A stretch of DNA of 64,000 bases from Nocardioides sp. dk884 (GTDB lineage Bacteria; Actinomycetota; Actinomycetes; Propionibacteriales; Nocardioidaceae): NCBI RefSeq assembly GCF_009557055.1, contig NZ_CP045649.1:2021501-2085500 (forward strand), read 5' to 3'. A model generated the notes under the pieces. The model ran no database searches, was not told where the DNA came from, and saw only the letters and a list, made by a program, of their open reading frames with translations. This document shows, piece after piece, positions 23,034 through 32,982 of the stretch. Within the stretch, counting starts at the first letter, position 1. The number at the start of each line of letters is the position of its first letter. The position numbers and the translations under genes are program-made.

Positions 23034-25838
23034 TCAGTCCTCCGCGAGCCCGCCGGAGGCGACCACGCCGCGGCGTACTTGGTCGACGACCTGGCGCGCG
23101 GTGTGGCGCACCGGCGAGTCGCCGGCGGCGTTGGCGACCTGCCCGGCGAGGTCGAGCAGCTGCTTCATCCAGCGCACGAAGTCGCCGGCCGCCAGCTCGC
23201 TGGCGCGCAGCACGTCGTCGAGGTCGTCGCCCTCGCTCCAGCGGTACGCCGTCCAGGCCAGCCCCAGGTCGGGCTGGCGCAGGAAGTCGAGGCGGTGGTC
23301 CTTCTCGAGGCGGTCCAGCTCGCCCCAGACCCGCACCATCTCCCCGATCACGTCGCGGGCCCGGCCGCCGGGCAGCCGCGGCACGGAGGCGTCGTCGGGG
23401 CGCCGGGCCTCGAAGACCAGCACGGACAGCGCCGCGGCAAGCTCGGAAGGTGACAGGTCGTCCCACAGCCCGTGACGCAGGCACTCCGCCGCGACCAGGT
23501 CGAGCTCGGAGTACAACCGCATCAGGTGCCGCCCGCGCGGGGTCACCTCGTCGCCGTCGAGGTAGTCCAGCGCGGTGAGCACGTCGCAGACGCGGTCGAA
23601 CTGGCGCGCGACGGTGTTGGTGCGCTGCTCGACGCGGCGCTGGAGGGTGTCGGCGTCGCGGCGCAGCTTGTGCCAGCGCTCCGCCCAGCGGGCGTGGTCC
23701 TCGCGCTCGGGGCACTCGTGGCAGGGGTGCGCGCGCAGCTGCTCGCGCAGCCGGGCCACCTCCTCGTCGGCTCCCGACTGCGCCATCGCGGTGCGGGCTC
23801 CCCCGGACCGGCTCCCCGGCGGCGGCGCGAGGTCGTGGGTGCGCGAGCGCAGCGCCGAGGCCAGGTCGCGGCGCATCTGCGGGTTGCGACCGTTGAAGTT
23901 CTTCGGCACCCGCACCTTGCCCAGCGCCTCGACCGGGGTCGGGAAGTCGATCATCGCCAGGCGCCGTGCCTGCCGGTCGGCGGTCACGACATAGGGCCGC
24001 GGGCCGTCCGGCGACCAGCCCGGGTCGATCACCACGGCGTACCCGGCGAACTTGCCGGTGGGCACCCGGATCACGTCGCCGGGACGCAGCGCCCGCAGCG
24101 ACTCGATGGCCTCGACCCGCCGGTCCGCCTTGCGGGCGCGGCTGGCGTCCTTCTCGACGTCGGAGATGCGCCGGCGCAGCGCGGCGTACTCCATGAAGTC
24201 GCCGAGGTGGCAGGTCGCAGCCTCGCGGTAGCCGTCGAGGGCGTCCTCGGCCTTGCGCAGCTGCCGGGCCAGCCCGACGACGGCCTTGTCGGCCTGGAAC
24301 TGGGCGAAGGACTGCTCCAGCAGCTCCCGCGAGCGCGCCCGGCCGAACTGGTGGACCAGGTTGACCGCCATGTTGTACGACGGGCGGAACGACGAGCGCA
24401 GCGGATAGGTGCGCGTCGAGGCCAAGCCGGCCAGCTCCTTGGGGTTCATCCCCTGCTGCCACAGCACGACACCGTGGCCCTCGGTGTCCAGGCCACGGCG
24501 GCCCGCGCGCCCGGTCAGCTGGGTGTACTCCCCCGGGGTGATCGAGGCGTGAGTCTCGCCGTTCCACTTGGTCAGCTTCTCGATGACCACGGTCCGGGCC
24601 GGCATGTTGATGCCCAGCGCGAGGGTCTCGGTGGCGAACACGACCTTGCACAGACCGCGGGTGAACAGCTCCTCCACGCACTGCTTGAACGCCGGCAGCA
24701 TGCCCGCGTGGTGGGCGGCCACGCCGCGGGTCAGGCCGTCGAGGAAGTCGTGGTAGCCCAGGACGTGGCGGTCCTCGTCGGGCAGGTGGCGACAGCTCTC
24801 CTCGACGTACTCATAGATCTCGTCGCGCTCCTCCGGCGAGGTGAGGCGTACGCCGCCGGCCAGGCACTGCTGCACCGCCGCGTCGCAGCCGATCCGGCTG
24901 AAGATGAACACGATCGCCGGCAGCAGCCCGTCGCGCTCGAGGCGCTCGATCACCTCCGGACGGCTCGGCACCCAGACCCGGCGGCCGTTGCCGACCTGGC
25001 GCCCGCCGCCCTTGGGGCCCTTGCCGCCCTGACCGCGCGGGGAGCGGCGGTCGCGCACGTGGGTGGCTGCCCAGTCGTCGCGGGCCACCTTCATCAGCTC
25101 GCCGTTGACCGCGGCGCCCTCCTTGACGAAGCCGGCGGCGGCATCGACGTCGGAGCCCGCGAACAGGTTCAGCAGCCGGCGCCCGACCATCACGTGCTGA
25201 TAGAGCGGCACCGGGCGGCGCTCCTCGAGCACCGTGGCGGTCTCGCCGCGCACGGTGGCCAGCCACTCGCCGAACTCCTCGGCGTTGGACACGGTGGCGG
25301 AGAGCGAGACCAGCGCCACCGACTCCGGCAGGTGGATGATCACCTCCTCCCACACCGCGCCGCGGGAGCGGTCGGCGAGGTAGTGCACCTCGTCCATCAC
25401 CACGAAGCCGAGGCCGAGCAGGGTCCGGGAGCCGGCGTAGAGCATGTTGCGCAGCACCTCGGTGGTCATCACGACCACCGGCGCCTCGCCGTTGATGGTG
25501 TTGTCACCGGTCAGCAGCCCGACCTGGTCGGGGCCGTAGCGGGCCACCAGGTCGTGATACTTCTGGTTCGACAGCGCCTTGATCGGGGTCGTGTAGAAGG
25601 CCTTGCGGCCGGTCTCGAGGGCGAGATGGATCGCGAACTCCCCCACGATCGTCTTGCCGGACCCGGTGGGCGCAGCGACCAGGACCCCGCGCCCCTCCTC
25701 GATCTCGCGGCAGGCTCGCAGCTGGAAGTCGTCGAGCGGGAAGTCGTGCAGCGACTGGAACTCCCGCAGGACCGGGTGGTTCTTGTGCTGTCGGTACGAC
25801 GCGTACCGCTCCGACGGGGACAGCTCGTCGGCGCTCAT
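23034..25838 (-). CDS. helY: DEAD/DEAH-box RNA helicase, Ski2-like (HelY)
   Basis: 934 residues. Walker A APTGSGKT, DEVH box, SLSATVSN (motif III), and QLTGRAGRRGLD (motif VI), followed by a long C-terminal Ski2-type region with DUF3516/DSHCT features. Probably acts in RNA processing or decay. It belongs to the conserved actinobacterial order helY-tatC-tatA-pafC-pafB seen in Mycobacterium tuberculosis. Leaderless: TAGGTT (25845-25850 on this strand) lies 6 nt before the ATG, 20 bp after the dgk stop. Confidence 0.92.
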   Translation of the reverse strand: MSADELSPSERYASYRQHKNHPVLREFQSLHDFPLDDFQLRACREIEEGRGVLVAAPTGSGKTIVGEFAIHLALETGRKAFYTTPIKALSNQKYHDLVARYGPDQVGLLTGDNTINGEAPVVVMTTEVLRNMLYAGSRTLLGLGFVVMDEVHYLADRSRGAVWEEVIIHLPESVALVSLSATVSNAEEFGEWLATVRGETATVLEERRPVPLYQHVMVGRRLLNLFAGSDVDAAAGFVKEGAAVNGELMKVARDDWAATHVRDRRSPRGQGGKGPKGGGRQVGNGRRVWVPSRPEVIERLERDGLLPAIVFIFSRIGCDAAVQQCLAGGVRLTSPEERDEIYEYVEESCRHLPDEDRHVLGYHDFLDGLTRGVAAHHAGMLPAFKQCVEELFTRGLCKVVFATETLALGINMPARTVVIEKLTKWNGETHASITPGEYTQLTGRAGRRGLDTEGHGVVLWQQGMNPKELAGLASTRTYPLRSSFRPSYNMAVNLVHQFGRARSRELLEQSFAQFQADKAVVGLARQLRKAEDALDGYREAATCHLGDFMEYAALRRRISDVEKDASRARKADRRVEAIESLRALRPGDVIRVPTGKFAGYAVVIDPGWSPDGPRPYVVTADRQARRLAMIDFPTPVEALGKVRVPKNFNGRNPQMRRDLASALRSRTHDLAPPPGSRSGGARTAMAQSGADEEVARLREQLRAHPCHECPEREDHARWAERWHKLRRDADTLQRRVEQRTNTVARQFDRVCDVLTALDYLDGDEVTPRGRHLMRLYSELDLVAAECLRHGLWDDLSPSELAAALSVLVFEARRPDDASVPRLPGGRARDVIGEMVRVWGELDRLEKDHRLDFLRQPDLGLAWTAYRWSEGDDLDDVLRASELAAGDFVRWMKQLLDLAGQVANAAGDSPVRHTARQVVDQVRRGVVASGGLAED

Positions 25839-25858
25839 GCGCCCAACCTACGTGAGGC

Positions 25859-26737
25859 TCAGGAGAGCACGGTGAGGGCTCCCGGTGCGCACTCCACGGT
25901 GAGCGGCAACGGACCGAAGCGTTCCCCGTCGGCGTAGGTGACGATGCCGGGCGCGGCGATGGTCACCCGGCGCACCAGGTGGCGCTCGTACTGCGGGTGG
26001 GTGACGTGGGTGCCGCGGAACAGCTTGGGGTAGGTCCGCACCAGCGCGACCTTGCTGAGCGGCTTGATCACCACCACGTCGAGCAGCCCGTCGTCGAGCG
26101 AGGCGCCCTCGGTGATCCGCAGCCCGCCGCCGAAGGACGGGCCGTTGCCGACGGCCACCAGCATCGCGTCGGTGCGCAGCACCTCGCCGTCCAGGTCGAG
26201 CACATAGGACAGCGGGCGGAAGGTGCGCAGCTCGGCGATGGTGGCGAGGTTGTAGCGCATCTGCCCCCGCGGCCAGGTCATCGTGTTGGCGCGCTCGTTG
26301 ACGATCGCGTCGAAGCCCGCGCACAGCACCGTGGAGTAGTACGTCGCGCCGCTGCGCGCCAGGTCGACGACACGGGTGCGCCCGGCCAGCACCCGGTCCA
26401 CGGCCGCCGCCGGGTCTCCGGGGTCGATGGCGAGCGCGCGGGCGGCGTCGTTGCCGGTGCCGGCGGGCACGATCCCCAGCGGCACCCCGGTGCCGGCCAG
26501 CGCCTGCACCGCGACGTGGACCAGCCCGTCGCCGCCGACGGCCACCACGGCGTCGACGCCGTCGGCGACCGCGGCACGGGCCAGGGCGCCGCTCTCCGCG
26601 GCGTCCGCGCCGGCCAGGTCCCGCACGTGCACGCCCGCCTGGTGCAGCCGCTGGATGGTCAGCGCCCGGGCGCGCGCGCCGCGGCCCTTGCCCGAGGTGG
26701 GGTTGGAGAGCACTGCGATGTCGCGCGGGCCGGTCAC
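25859..26737 (-). CDS. Diacylglycerol/lipid kinase (DgkB/YegS family)
   Basis: 292 residues. Catalytic domain motifs NPTSGKG, VAVGGDGLVHVAVQ and PAGTGNDAARAL, C-terminal GGGLRITEGASLDDGLLDVVVI and YADGERFGPLP. Phosphorylates diacylglycerol or related lipids at the inner membrane face. GTG start with TAGGGT -10 (26744-26749 on this strand) 6 nt upstream, so leaderless. Sits between tatC and helY. Confidence 0.92.
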   Translation of the reverse strand: MTGPRDIAVLSNPTSGKGRGARARALTIQRLHQAGVHVRDLAGADAAESGALARAAVADGVDAVVAVGGDGLVHVAVQALAGTGVPLGIVPAGTGNDAARALAIDPGDPAAAVDRVLAGRTRVVDLARSGATYYSTVLCAGFDAIVNERANTMTWPRGQMRYNLATIAELRTFRPLSYVLDLDGEVLRTDAMLVAVGNGPSFGGGLRITEGASLDDGLLDVVVIKPLSKVALVRTYPKLFRGTHVTHPQYERHLVRRVTIAAPGIVTYADGERFGPLPLTVECAPGALTVLS

Positions 26738-26769
26738 GGCCGCACCCTAGGCCATCGGCTCCGTGGCCG

Positions 26770-27207
26770 TCAGGGAGTCCGCCGCGGACCGCCGCCGATG
26801 CGCAGGCACGCGCTGTAGCGCTCGGGGGAGGCGCCGACCGCGCGGGCCAGCCGGCCGAGCGCGTCCAGGACCAGATCGGCGTCGAAGCCGGTGCCGGGGA
26901 TCGCGAGGGTGAGCCGCGCCTCGTGCTCGACGAGGTGGACCTCCCCGCGGTGCCAGGCCTGGTGGGTGCGGGTGCGGTCGGGCTCCCCCACCACCGGCAC
27001 CGGGTACGCCGCGTCGACGGCGAGCAGGTCGCAGGCCACGGCGTACGCGTCGGCGTCGACTGCGGCCTCCCCGGGGTGCAGGACCCCGGCGACCAGGTGG
27101 CCGGCGCGCAGCCCGGAGCGTGAGGTCCAGGTGACCTCGCCGGTGCCCAACCAGTCGGGGAGGTCGAACGGGTCGACGTCGCTGAGCGGGGCCGGGCCGG
27201 CGCTCAT
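26770..27207 (-). CDS. Conserved hypothetical protein between tatC and dgk
   Basis: 145 residues, acidic, soluble. Begins MSAGPAPLSDVDPFDLPDWLGTGEVTW and ends RLGGxx-type RIGGGPRRTP. No motif I can name. It lies 31 bp after tatC and 32 bp before dgk on the same strand, so it is probably co-transcribed with tatC. Its codon use matches the neighbours. Possibly an actinobacterial conserved protein; function unknown. Confidence 0.7.
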   Translation of the reverse strand: MSAGPAPLSDVDPFDLPDWLGTGEVTWTSRSGLRAGHLVAGVLHPGEAAVDADAYAVACDLLAVDAAYPVPVVGEPDRTRTHQAWHRGEVHLVEHEARLTLAIPGTGFDADLVLDALGRLARAVGASPERYSACLRIGGGPRRTP

Positions 27208-27238
27208 GGCTGGCTCCCGGCGTCGGCGACCGGGCCGC

Positions 27239-28084
27239 TCACAGGGTGGAGACCTCGTCGTCGGCCCACTGGTCGGTGCCGTGGGCCCCGCGGCCGCGGC
27301 GGCGGTCGATGAGCCGGGAGACCGCCTCCGCCACCAGGAACAGCACCAGCATCGGGACGGCCAGCATCAGCATCGAGAAGGGGTCGGTGGAGGGCGTGGC
27401 GACCGCGGCGAAGACGAACGTGCCGACGATGATCCAGGCCCGGTAACGCCCGAGCACCTTGCCGCTGAGCACGCCGGCGAGGTTGAGCATGATCACGAAC
27501 AGCGGGATCTCCATCGCGATCCCGAAGACCAGCATCATCCGGGTGAAGAAGCTGAAGTACTCCCCGAACTCGACGAGGTTCTCCAGGCCGTCGGGGGTGA
27601 ACCCGATGAGGACCTCCAGGCCCTTGGGGAGCACGTAGTAGCCCAGTGCGACGCCGCCGATGAACAGCGGCCCGGCGACCCCGGCGAAGACCCGGGTCCA
27701 GCGCTTCTCCCCCGGGTGCAGGCCCGGGACGATGAACGCCCAGATCTGGTAGAGCCAGTACGGGCTGGAGACCACGATCGCGGCCACCCCGCACAGCTTC
27801 AGCTGCAGCAGCAGCGGGCCACCGGCGCTGGCGATGTAGGCCTTGGTCTCGATCGTGTCGGGCAGCGCGGCGCGCGCCTCGTTGTAGGGATCGAGCACCA
27901 GGTCGAGCAGCTGGTCGTAGAAGAACAGCGCCACGACGAAGGCCACGACCAGCACGGTCGCGGAGCGCAGCAGTCGGGCGCGGACCTCGCGCAGGTGGTC
28001 CGACAACGCCATCCGGCCCCCCGGCCCGACCGGGTGCTGGGGACGACCGGAGTAGAGCTTGGCGAACCCGGAGAGCGCGGACAA
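27239..28084 (-). CDS. tatC: Sec-independent protein translocase TatC
   Basis: 281 residues from a TTG at 28084. Six-helix TatC with GGRMALSDHLREVRARL, the proline/glutamate region (YQIWAFIVPGLHPGEKRW) and FVFAAVATPSTDPFSMLMLAVPM. It recognises twin-arginine signal peptides with TatA. The TTG start is proposed because the family N-terminus extends upstream of MALSDHL and it lies 4 nt after the tatA stop; the next ATG is at 28012. Few Tat substrates are encoded nearby. Confidence 0.9.
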   Translation of the reverse strand: MSALSGFAKLYSGRPQHPVGPGGRMALSDHLREVRARLLRSATVLVVAFVVALFFYDQLLDLVLDPYNEARAALPDTIETKAYIASAGGPLLLQLKLCGVAAIVVSSPYWLYQIWAFIVPGLHPGEKRWTRVFAGVAGPLFIGGVALGYYVLPKGLEVLIGFTPDGLENLVEFGEYFSFFTRMMLVFGIAMEIPLFVIMLNLAGVLSGKVLGRYRAWIIVGTFVFAAVATPSTDPFSMLMLAVPMLVLFLVAEAVSRLIDRRRGRGAHGTDQWADDEVSTL

Positions 28085-28088
28085 GCCC

Positions 28089-28367
28089 TCAGGCCGTGTC
28101 GCCGCGGCGCTGGCGCTCGGCCTGACGCTCCGCCTCGACACGCTCCTGGTCGAGCAGGGCCTGGCGGGCCTCGATCTCGCGCTGCTCGGGGGTCTTGACC
28201 TCGTCGTCGTCCATCAGACCCTTGGTCTCGGCCTTGAAGATCCGCAGCGCGCGGCCGCTGCCGCGGGCGAGCTCGGGGAGCTTGCTGGCACCGAAGAGCA
28301 GCACCAGGACGGCGAGGATGATGAGCAGCTCGGTGGTGCCGAGGCCTGCGATGAGCGGGGTGATCAT
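28089..28367 (-). CDS. tatA: Sec-independent translocase component TatA
   Basis: 92 residues. One N-terminal membrane helix (GLGTTELLIILAVLVLLFGASKLPELARG) with the FG-x-x-K-LPE hinge, an amphipathic helix and a charged tail. Polymerises to form the Tat pore. GTGAGG lies about 6 nt before the ATG. Upstream of tatC by 4 nt. Confidence 0.95.
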   Translation of the reverse strand: MITPLIAGLGTTELLIILAVLVLLFGASKLPELARGSGRALRIFKAETKGLMDDDEVKTPEQREIEARQALLDQERVEAERQAERQRRGDTA

Positions 28368-28413
28368 GGTGTCCTCACGGTGCTGGGAGACGGCGTACCC
28401 AGTCTACGCCGGG

Positions 28414-29400
28414 TCAACGGTAGAGGTGCAGTGTGTCTTGCGCGACGCCGCGGAACTCCTCGGCGATCCCGTCGGGCCGCACGACCTGGGCGTGCGGGGC
28501 CAGGCGCAGCAGCAGCCGGGTCAGCCAGCGGTGGTCGGCGACCAGCAGGTCGACCTCCGCCGCCCCGTCGGCCAGCGCCCGGACCTCCTCGACCGGGTAG
28601 TACTCCACGATCCAGCGGGCGGCCGGCTCGAGGTGCAGGGTCACCGGCAGGGCGTCGCTGGACGGCGGGAAGAAGCCGGCGGAGAGGTCGCGCGGGGCGA
28701 CCGGCTCGGAGACCACCGCGACGTCGAGCACGTCGGCGGAGCTGATCCGGTCGAGGCGGAACAGCCGCGGCGCCTCGGCGGAGTGGCACCAGGCGTCGAG
28801 GTAGTCCACGCCGCGGGTGCTCACGACGCCGCGCGGGTCCACCACCCGGTCGGACTCCTCATCGCGCGAGGGCACGAAGTAGGTCAGCCGCACCTGCCGG
28901 CCGCGGTCGGCGGCGTCCTGCAGCCGGCGGGCCAGCAGCGCCTGGTCGGCGTCCACGGCGTCGGTGCCCGGGTCGATCCGGGGTGCGGCGCTGCCCTCGG
29001 CGGCGGCCGCCTCGAGCTTGGCCAGCGCCCGGTCGACGACCTCGCGGGTCTCGGCGCCGGCGCCGTTGCGCAGCGCACGGAGCGCGACGATGACCGCGGT
29101 GGCCTCGGTCGGGGTGAGCCGCAGCGGGCGGGCCAGGTAGTCGGCGTTGGACACCCGGATCACGCCGTCGCCCTCGGGGTCCTCCAGGGCGTCGAGGTCG
29201 ACGTCGATGAGGTCGTCGGGATAGCCGCCGGGCAGCCCGCACATCAGCAGGACCTTGAGGTCCTTCAGCAGCTGCTTGGGAGGTACGCCGAGGGCGCGCG
29301 CGGCGTCCTCGAGGCGCACCCCGTCGCGGGCGTGCAGGTAGGGCACGAGGGTCAGCAGGCGGGCCACCTGCTCCTTGGCGCCGAGCGGTGCCTGGGTCAT
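28414..29400 (-). CDS. pafC: WYL-domain transcriptional activator PafC
   Basis: 328 residues. N-terminal winged helix (RLLTLVPYLHARDGVRLEDAARALGVPPKQLLKDL) and central WYL domain (RQVRLTYFVPSRDEES, RGVDYLDAWCHSAEAPRLFRLDRI). With PafB it forms the heterodimer that activates the RecA-independent DNA damage response in mycobacteria. Overlaps pafB by 4 bp (ATGA), which fits equal production. Conserved neighbour of proteasome genes. Confidence 0.95.
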   Translation of the reverse strand: MTQAPLGAKEQVARLLTLVPYLHARDGVRLEDAARALGVPPKQLLKDLKVLLMCGLPGGYPDDLIDVDLDALEDPEGDGVIRVSNADYLARPLRLTPTEATAVIVALRALRNGAGAETREVVDRALAKLEAAAAEGSAAPRIDPGTDAVDADQALLARRLQDAADRGRQVRLTYFVPSRDEESDRVVDPRGVVSTRGVDYLDAWCHSAEAPRLFRLDRISSADVLDVAVVSEPVAPRDLSAGFFPPSSDALPVTLHLEPAARWIVEYYPVEEVRALADGAAEVDLLVADHRWLTRLLLRLAPHAQVVRPDGIAEEFRGVAQDTLHLYR

Positions 29401-30404
29401 GCGCTCTCCTCCGCTGCGTCCGCGGCGGGGGTGTGGCCGCCCGATGGTGCGAGGGCGGCCTCGAGGCGATCGATCACCGAGCGCCGCAGCGCGTCGGGGG
29501 CCTCGACCACGACATCGGGGCCGTGGCCGAGCACCTCATCGACCAGGCCCAGGCTGCGGGTCAGCGAGACCCGGTCCCAGCGGGTGCGGGTGTCGGGTCC
29601 GGGCACGTCGTTCTCCACCGCGTCCGCGCCGCGGCGCAGCGCGTGCCCCGCGCCCGCGCGCACCAGCAGCACCGCGTGCTCGGCGGACGGCGCCGGCGCC
29701 AGGCGGCGGGCCACCTCGCGCACGTCGGTGCCCGCCGGCACGTCGTACGCGCCCGGCTTGCCGGTGCGCCGGGCCTGGCCGCGCACCCGGGAGAGCCGGA
29801 AGACCCGCTCCGCGCCGCGGTCGATGTCAAAGCCCACGACGTACCAGCGCCCGGAGTAGCGCACCACTCCCCACGGCTGCAGGCGGCGCCGGGTGGCGCT
29901 CTCCTCGCCCGCGCGGGCGTAGTCGAAGACCACCTCGCTGCGCTCCTGGGTGGCCTCCCAGAACACGTCGAAGGACGGCTCGTCGGCGCTCAGCCGCGGC
30001 TCGACGATGTCGAGGGCGGTGGTGTCGACGTCGATGCCGGCGGCGCTGAGCTTGCGTACGGCGTCGCTGGTCGCCGCGGCCAGCCGGGCGTGCTGCCAGA
30101 CCCGGGTGGCCAGGCCGATGACCGCCGCCTCGTCGGGGCGCAGGTCGATCTCGGGCAGCGCGAAGTCGTCGGGTGAGATCCGGTAGCCCGGCTCGTCGTC
30201 GAAGAGCGGGTCGATCTGGTCGACCTCGACCGGGACGCCGAGGCTGCGCAGCTCCTCCTTGTCACGCTCGAACATCTTCTCGAACGCCTCGGGGGTGGAG
30301 TCGGCGTAGAGGATCGAGCGGATCCGCTGCTTGGGCACCGGGCGGCGCTGGACGAGCAGCATGATCAGCAGGTTGAGCAGCCGCTCACTCTTGGCCACCG
30401 TCAC
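29397..30404 (-). CDS. pafB: WYL-domain transcriptional activator PafB
   Basis: 335 residues, GTG start with GGAGGGGG upstream. N-terminal HTH (SERLLNLLIMLLVQRRPVPKQRIRSIL) and WYL domain (SEVVFDYARAGEESATRRRLQPWGVVRYSGRWYVVGFDIDRGAERVFRLSRV). Partner of PafC. Lies downstream of the FKBP and pafA genes in the usual pup-proteasome gene order. Confidence 0.95.
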   Translation of the reverse strand: MTVAKSERLLNLLIMLLVQRRPVPKQRIRSILYADSTPEAFEKMFERDKEELRSLGVPVEVDQIDPLFDDEPGYRISPDDFALPEIDLRPDEAAVIGLATRVWQHARLAAATSDAVRKLSAAGIDVDTTALDIVEPRLSADEPSFDVFWEATQERSEVVFDYARAGEESATRRRLQPWGVVRYSGRWYVVGFDIDRGAERVFRLSRVRGQARRTGKPGAYDVPAGTDVREVARRLAPAPSAEHAVLLVRAGAGHALRRGADAVENDVPGPDTRTRWDRVSLTRSLGLVDEVLGHGPDVVVEAPDALRRSVIDRLEAALAPSGGHTPAADAAEESA

Positions 30405-30461
30405 GCCGGTCCCCCTCCTTGTGTCCTCACAGCGTCAGTCTCGCGCACCGCGGCGCTGTGC

Positions 30462-31418
30462 TCAGGACGCGGCGAGGATGTCCACGACGAAGTAGAGGGT
30501 GTCGGTGCCCTTGATACCCGCGGCGGGCTGGCCCTTCTCGCCGTATCCCCAGGCCGGCGGGATCGCGAGCAGCACCCGGCTGCCGATGGTCTTGCCGACC
30601 AGGGCCTTGTCCCAGCCCTTGATGACCTGACCGGTGCCGATGCCGAACGAGGCGGGGCTCTTGGAGAACGACTCGTCGAACGGCGCGTCGCCGCCGTACA
30701 CCTGACCGAGGTAGTTGACGGTGATCGTCTGGCCCTTCTCGACCTTCGCGCCGTCGCCGACGACGAGGTCGGCGCCGAGCAGACGGTCGTTGGGCTTCGG
30801 GGCGTCGGTGAAGTCGAGGCCGGTGACCGCGTCGTCGGCGTCGGTGAGCACCTCGGGCGCCCAGGCGGGGGCCTTCTGCTCCGCGCCCTGCGGCCTCTCG
30901 AGGACCTCCGCGGTGTCGAGGATGTCCATGATCACCACGATGGTGTCCTTGTTGGCGATCTGCAGGCTCGGGTTGCCGCCCTGGCCGAAGAACTCATCCG
31001 CCACCGCGACGGTCGCGACGCGGGAGCCGACCTGCTGGCCCTCCAGGCTGTCGCGGAAACCCTCGGCGAGGCTGTCGTTGAGGGTGAGGGTCTGCGGGGT
31101 CTTGGCGTCGTAGGTGCTGAACGACTCGGACTCGGTGTAGCCGTTGCCGATCCAGATGTGCGCGGTGACCTCGTTGCCGGCGTCGACCTTGTCGCCGTCG
31201 CCCTCGGACAGCACGGTGGTGTCGCTGCCCTCCTCCATCTCGATGCGGCCGTCCCAGCCGACCTTGATCGCCTTGCCGTGCTCGCCCTTGATGCTCAGCG
31301 ACTCGAGCAGGTCGTCGGCGGAGGCGGAGGCGCTGTCCTCCTCGCCGCACGCGGAGAGCGCGGGCAGGACCAGCAGCGGGACGAGGAGTGCGGGCAGGCG
31401 GCGCAGGCGTCGCGACAC
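30462..31418 (-). CDS. FKBP-type peptidyl-prolyl isomerase lipoprotein with two FKBP domains
   Basis: 318 residues from GTG 31418 (another in-frame GTG at 31427). Lipoprotein signal peptide ending in lipobox LSAC near residue 20-25. Two FKBP domains: the first (about 60-165) is degenerate and lacks the YxG...FD catalytic pattern; the second (about 215-318) has VNYLGQVYGGDAPFDESF, VIKGWDKALVGKTIGSRVLLAIPPAWGYG and is likely active. Acts outside the membrane on proline folding. A TAGTGT box at 31487-31492 (this strand) suggests a leader of about 60 nt. Commonly found beside pafABC. Confidence 0.88.
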   Translation of the reverse strand: MSRRLRRLPALLVPLLVLPALSACGEEDSASASADDLLESLSIKGEHGKAIKVGWDGRIEMEEGSDTTVLSEGDGDKVDAGNEVTAHIWIGNGYTESESFSTYDAKTPQTLTLNDSLAEGFRDSLEGQQVGSRVATVAVADEFFGQGGNPSLQIANKDTIVVIMDILDTAEVLERPQGAEQKAPAWAPEVLTDADDAVTGLDFTDAPKPNDRLLGADLVVGDGAKVEKGQTITVNYLGQVYGGDAPFDESFSKSPASFGIGTGQVIKGWDKALVGKTIGSRVLLAIPPAWGYGEKGQPAAGIKGTDTLYFVVDILAAS

Positions 31419-31555
31419 GGAGATCACCAATCGGCTCGGGAGTCGGGCTCGGGAAACCAAGCCCGGGAATCGGGCGAGGCGAACACTAGACCGCGATGCT
31501 GAGAGGACCCGGCACCGGTGTCGCCCGCGTGGTCGCCGGGCGGGTCGCGGGGGGC

Positions 31556-32917
31556 TCACATGCCGTCGATGAGGCGCTGCACGCGGTCGTCGTACGCGCG
31601 AAACGGGTCCTTGCACAGCACGGTGCGCTGGGCCTGGTCGTTGAGCTTGAGGTGCACCCAGTCGACGGTGAAGTCGCGGCGCCGCTCCTGGGCGCGGCGG
31701 ATGAACTCGCCGCGCAGCCGGGCGCGGGTGGTCTGCGGCGGCACTGTCTTGGCCTCGAAGATGCGCAGGTCGCTGGTCACCCGGGCGACCTGGCCGCGCT
31801 TCTCGAGCAGGTAGTACAGCCCGCGGTTGCGGCGGATGTCGTGGTAGGTCAGGTCGATCTGGGCGATGCGGGGGTGGCCCAGGGGGAGCCCGTGCTTGGC
31901 CCGGTAGGCATCGATCAGCTTCAGCTTGATCACCCAGTCGATCTCGGTGTCGACCAGGCCGAGGTCGTCGGACTCCACCGCCTTGAGCCCGCGCTCCCAC
32001 AGATCGAGTGCCCGCTCGATGACCGGGGTGCCCAGCTCGCGGCGGTCCACGAAGTCGCGGGCCTTGGCGAGGTACTCCCCCTGGATCTCCAGCGCGCTCG
32101 CCTCCCGGCCGTTGGCGAGGCGGATCTTGCGTCGCCCGGTGACGTCCTGGGAGATCTCGCGGATGGCGCGGATCGGGTTCTCCATCGTGAGGTCGCGCAT
32201 CACCACGCCCTCCTCGATCATCCGCAGCACCAGGTCGCAGGAGGCGACCTTCAGCATCGTGGTGGTCTCGCTCATGTTGGAGTCACCGACGATCACGTGC
32301 AGGCGCCGGTACTTCTCGGCGTCGGCGTGCGGCTCGTCGCGGGTGTTGATGATCGGACGGCTGCGCGTGGTCGCGCTGCTCACGCCCTCCCAGATGTGCT
32401 CGGCGCGCTGGCTGACGCTGTACGACGCCCCGCGCGGGGTCTGGGTGACCTTCCCGGCGCCCACGATGATCTGGCGGGTCACCAGGAACGGGATCAGCAC
32501 GTCGGCGAGGCGGTTGAACTCCCCCGCCCGGCTGACCAGGTAGTTCTCGTGACAGCCGTAGGAGTTGCCGGCCGAGTCGGTGTTGTTCTTGAACAGGTAG
32601 ATCTCCCCGGCGATCCCCTCGTCGTGCAGGCGCTGCTCGGCGTCGAGCAGCAGCCCCTCCAGCACCCGCTCCCCCGCCTTGTCGTGGGCCACCAGCTCCC
32701 CGATGTCGTCACACTCGGGGGTGGCGTACTCCGGGTGGCTGCCGACGTCGAGGTAGAGACGCGCCCCGTTGCGCAGGAAGACGTTGCTGCTGCGCCCCCA
32801 GCTGACCACCTTGCGGAACAAGTAGCGCGCCACCTCATCCGGGCTCAGCCGCCGCTGCCCGTGGAACGTGCACGTCACGCCGTACTCGTTCTCGATCCCG
32901 AAGATCCGCCGGTCCAT
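31556..32917 (-). CDS. pafA: Pup--protein ligase PafA
   Basis: 453 residues. Glutamine-synthetase-like carboxylate-amine ligase: FGIENEYG (ATP/Mg Glu), Asp57 in [16 protein letters not shown] (catalytic base), [13 protein letters not shown] and [12 protein letters not shown]. Joins the C-terminal Glu of Pup to substrate lysines. Leaderless: TAGTGT (32924-32929 on this strand) 6 nt before the ATG. Works with Pup, Dop, Arc and PrcAB in this cluster. Confidence 0.97.
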   Translation of the reverse strand: MDRRIFGIENEYGVTCTFHGQRRLSPDEVARYLFRKVVSWGRSSNVFLRNGARLYLDVGSHPEYATPECDDIGELVAHDKAGERVLEGLLLDAEQRLHDEGIAGEIYLFKNNTDSAGNSYGCHENYLVSRAGEFNRLADVLIPFLVTRQIIVGAGKVTQTPRGASYSVSQRAEHIWEGVSSATTRSRPIINTRDEPHADAEKYRRLHVIVGDSNMSETTTMLKVASCDLVLRMIEEGVVMRDLTMENPIRAIREISQDVTGRRKIRLANGREASALEIQGEYLAKARDFVDRRELGTPVIERALDLWERGLKAVESDDLGLVDTEIDWVIKLKLIDAYRAKHGLPLGHPRIAQIDLTYHDIRRNRGLYYLLEKRGQVARVTSDLRIFEAKTVPPQTTRARLRGEFIRRAQERRRDFTVDWVHLKLNDQAQRTVLCKDPFRAYDDRVQRLIDGM

Positions 32918-32982
32918 GCGCCCACACTACGGCGGTGGTGGGCGGTGGGTGTGAGATGCGACACGGCACGCCGGGGTGGTCG

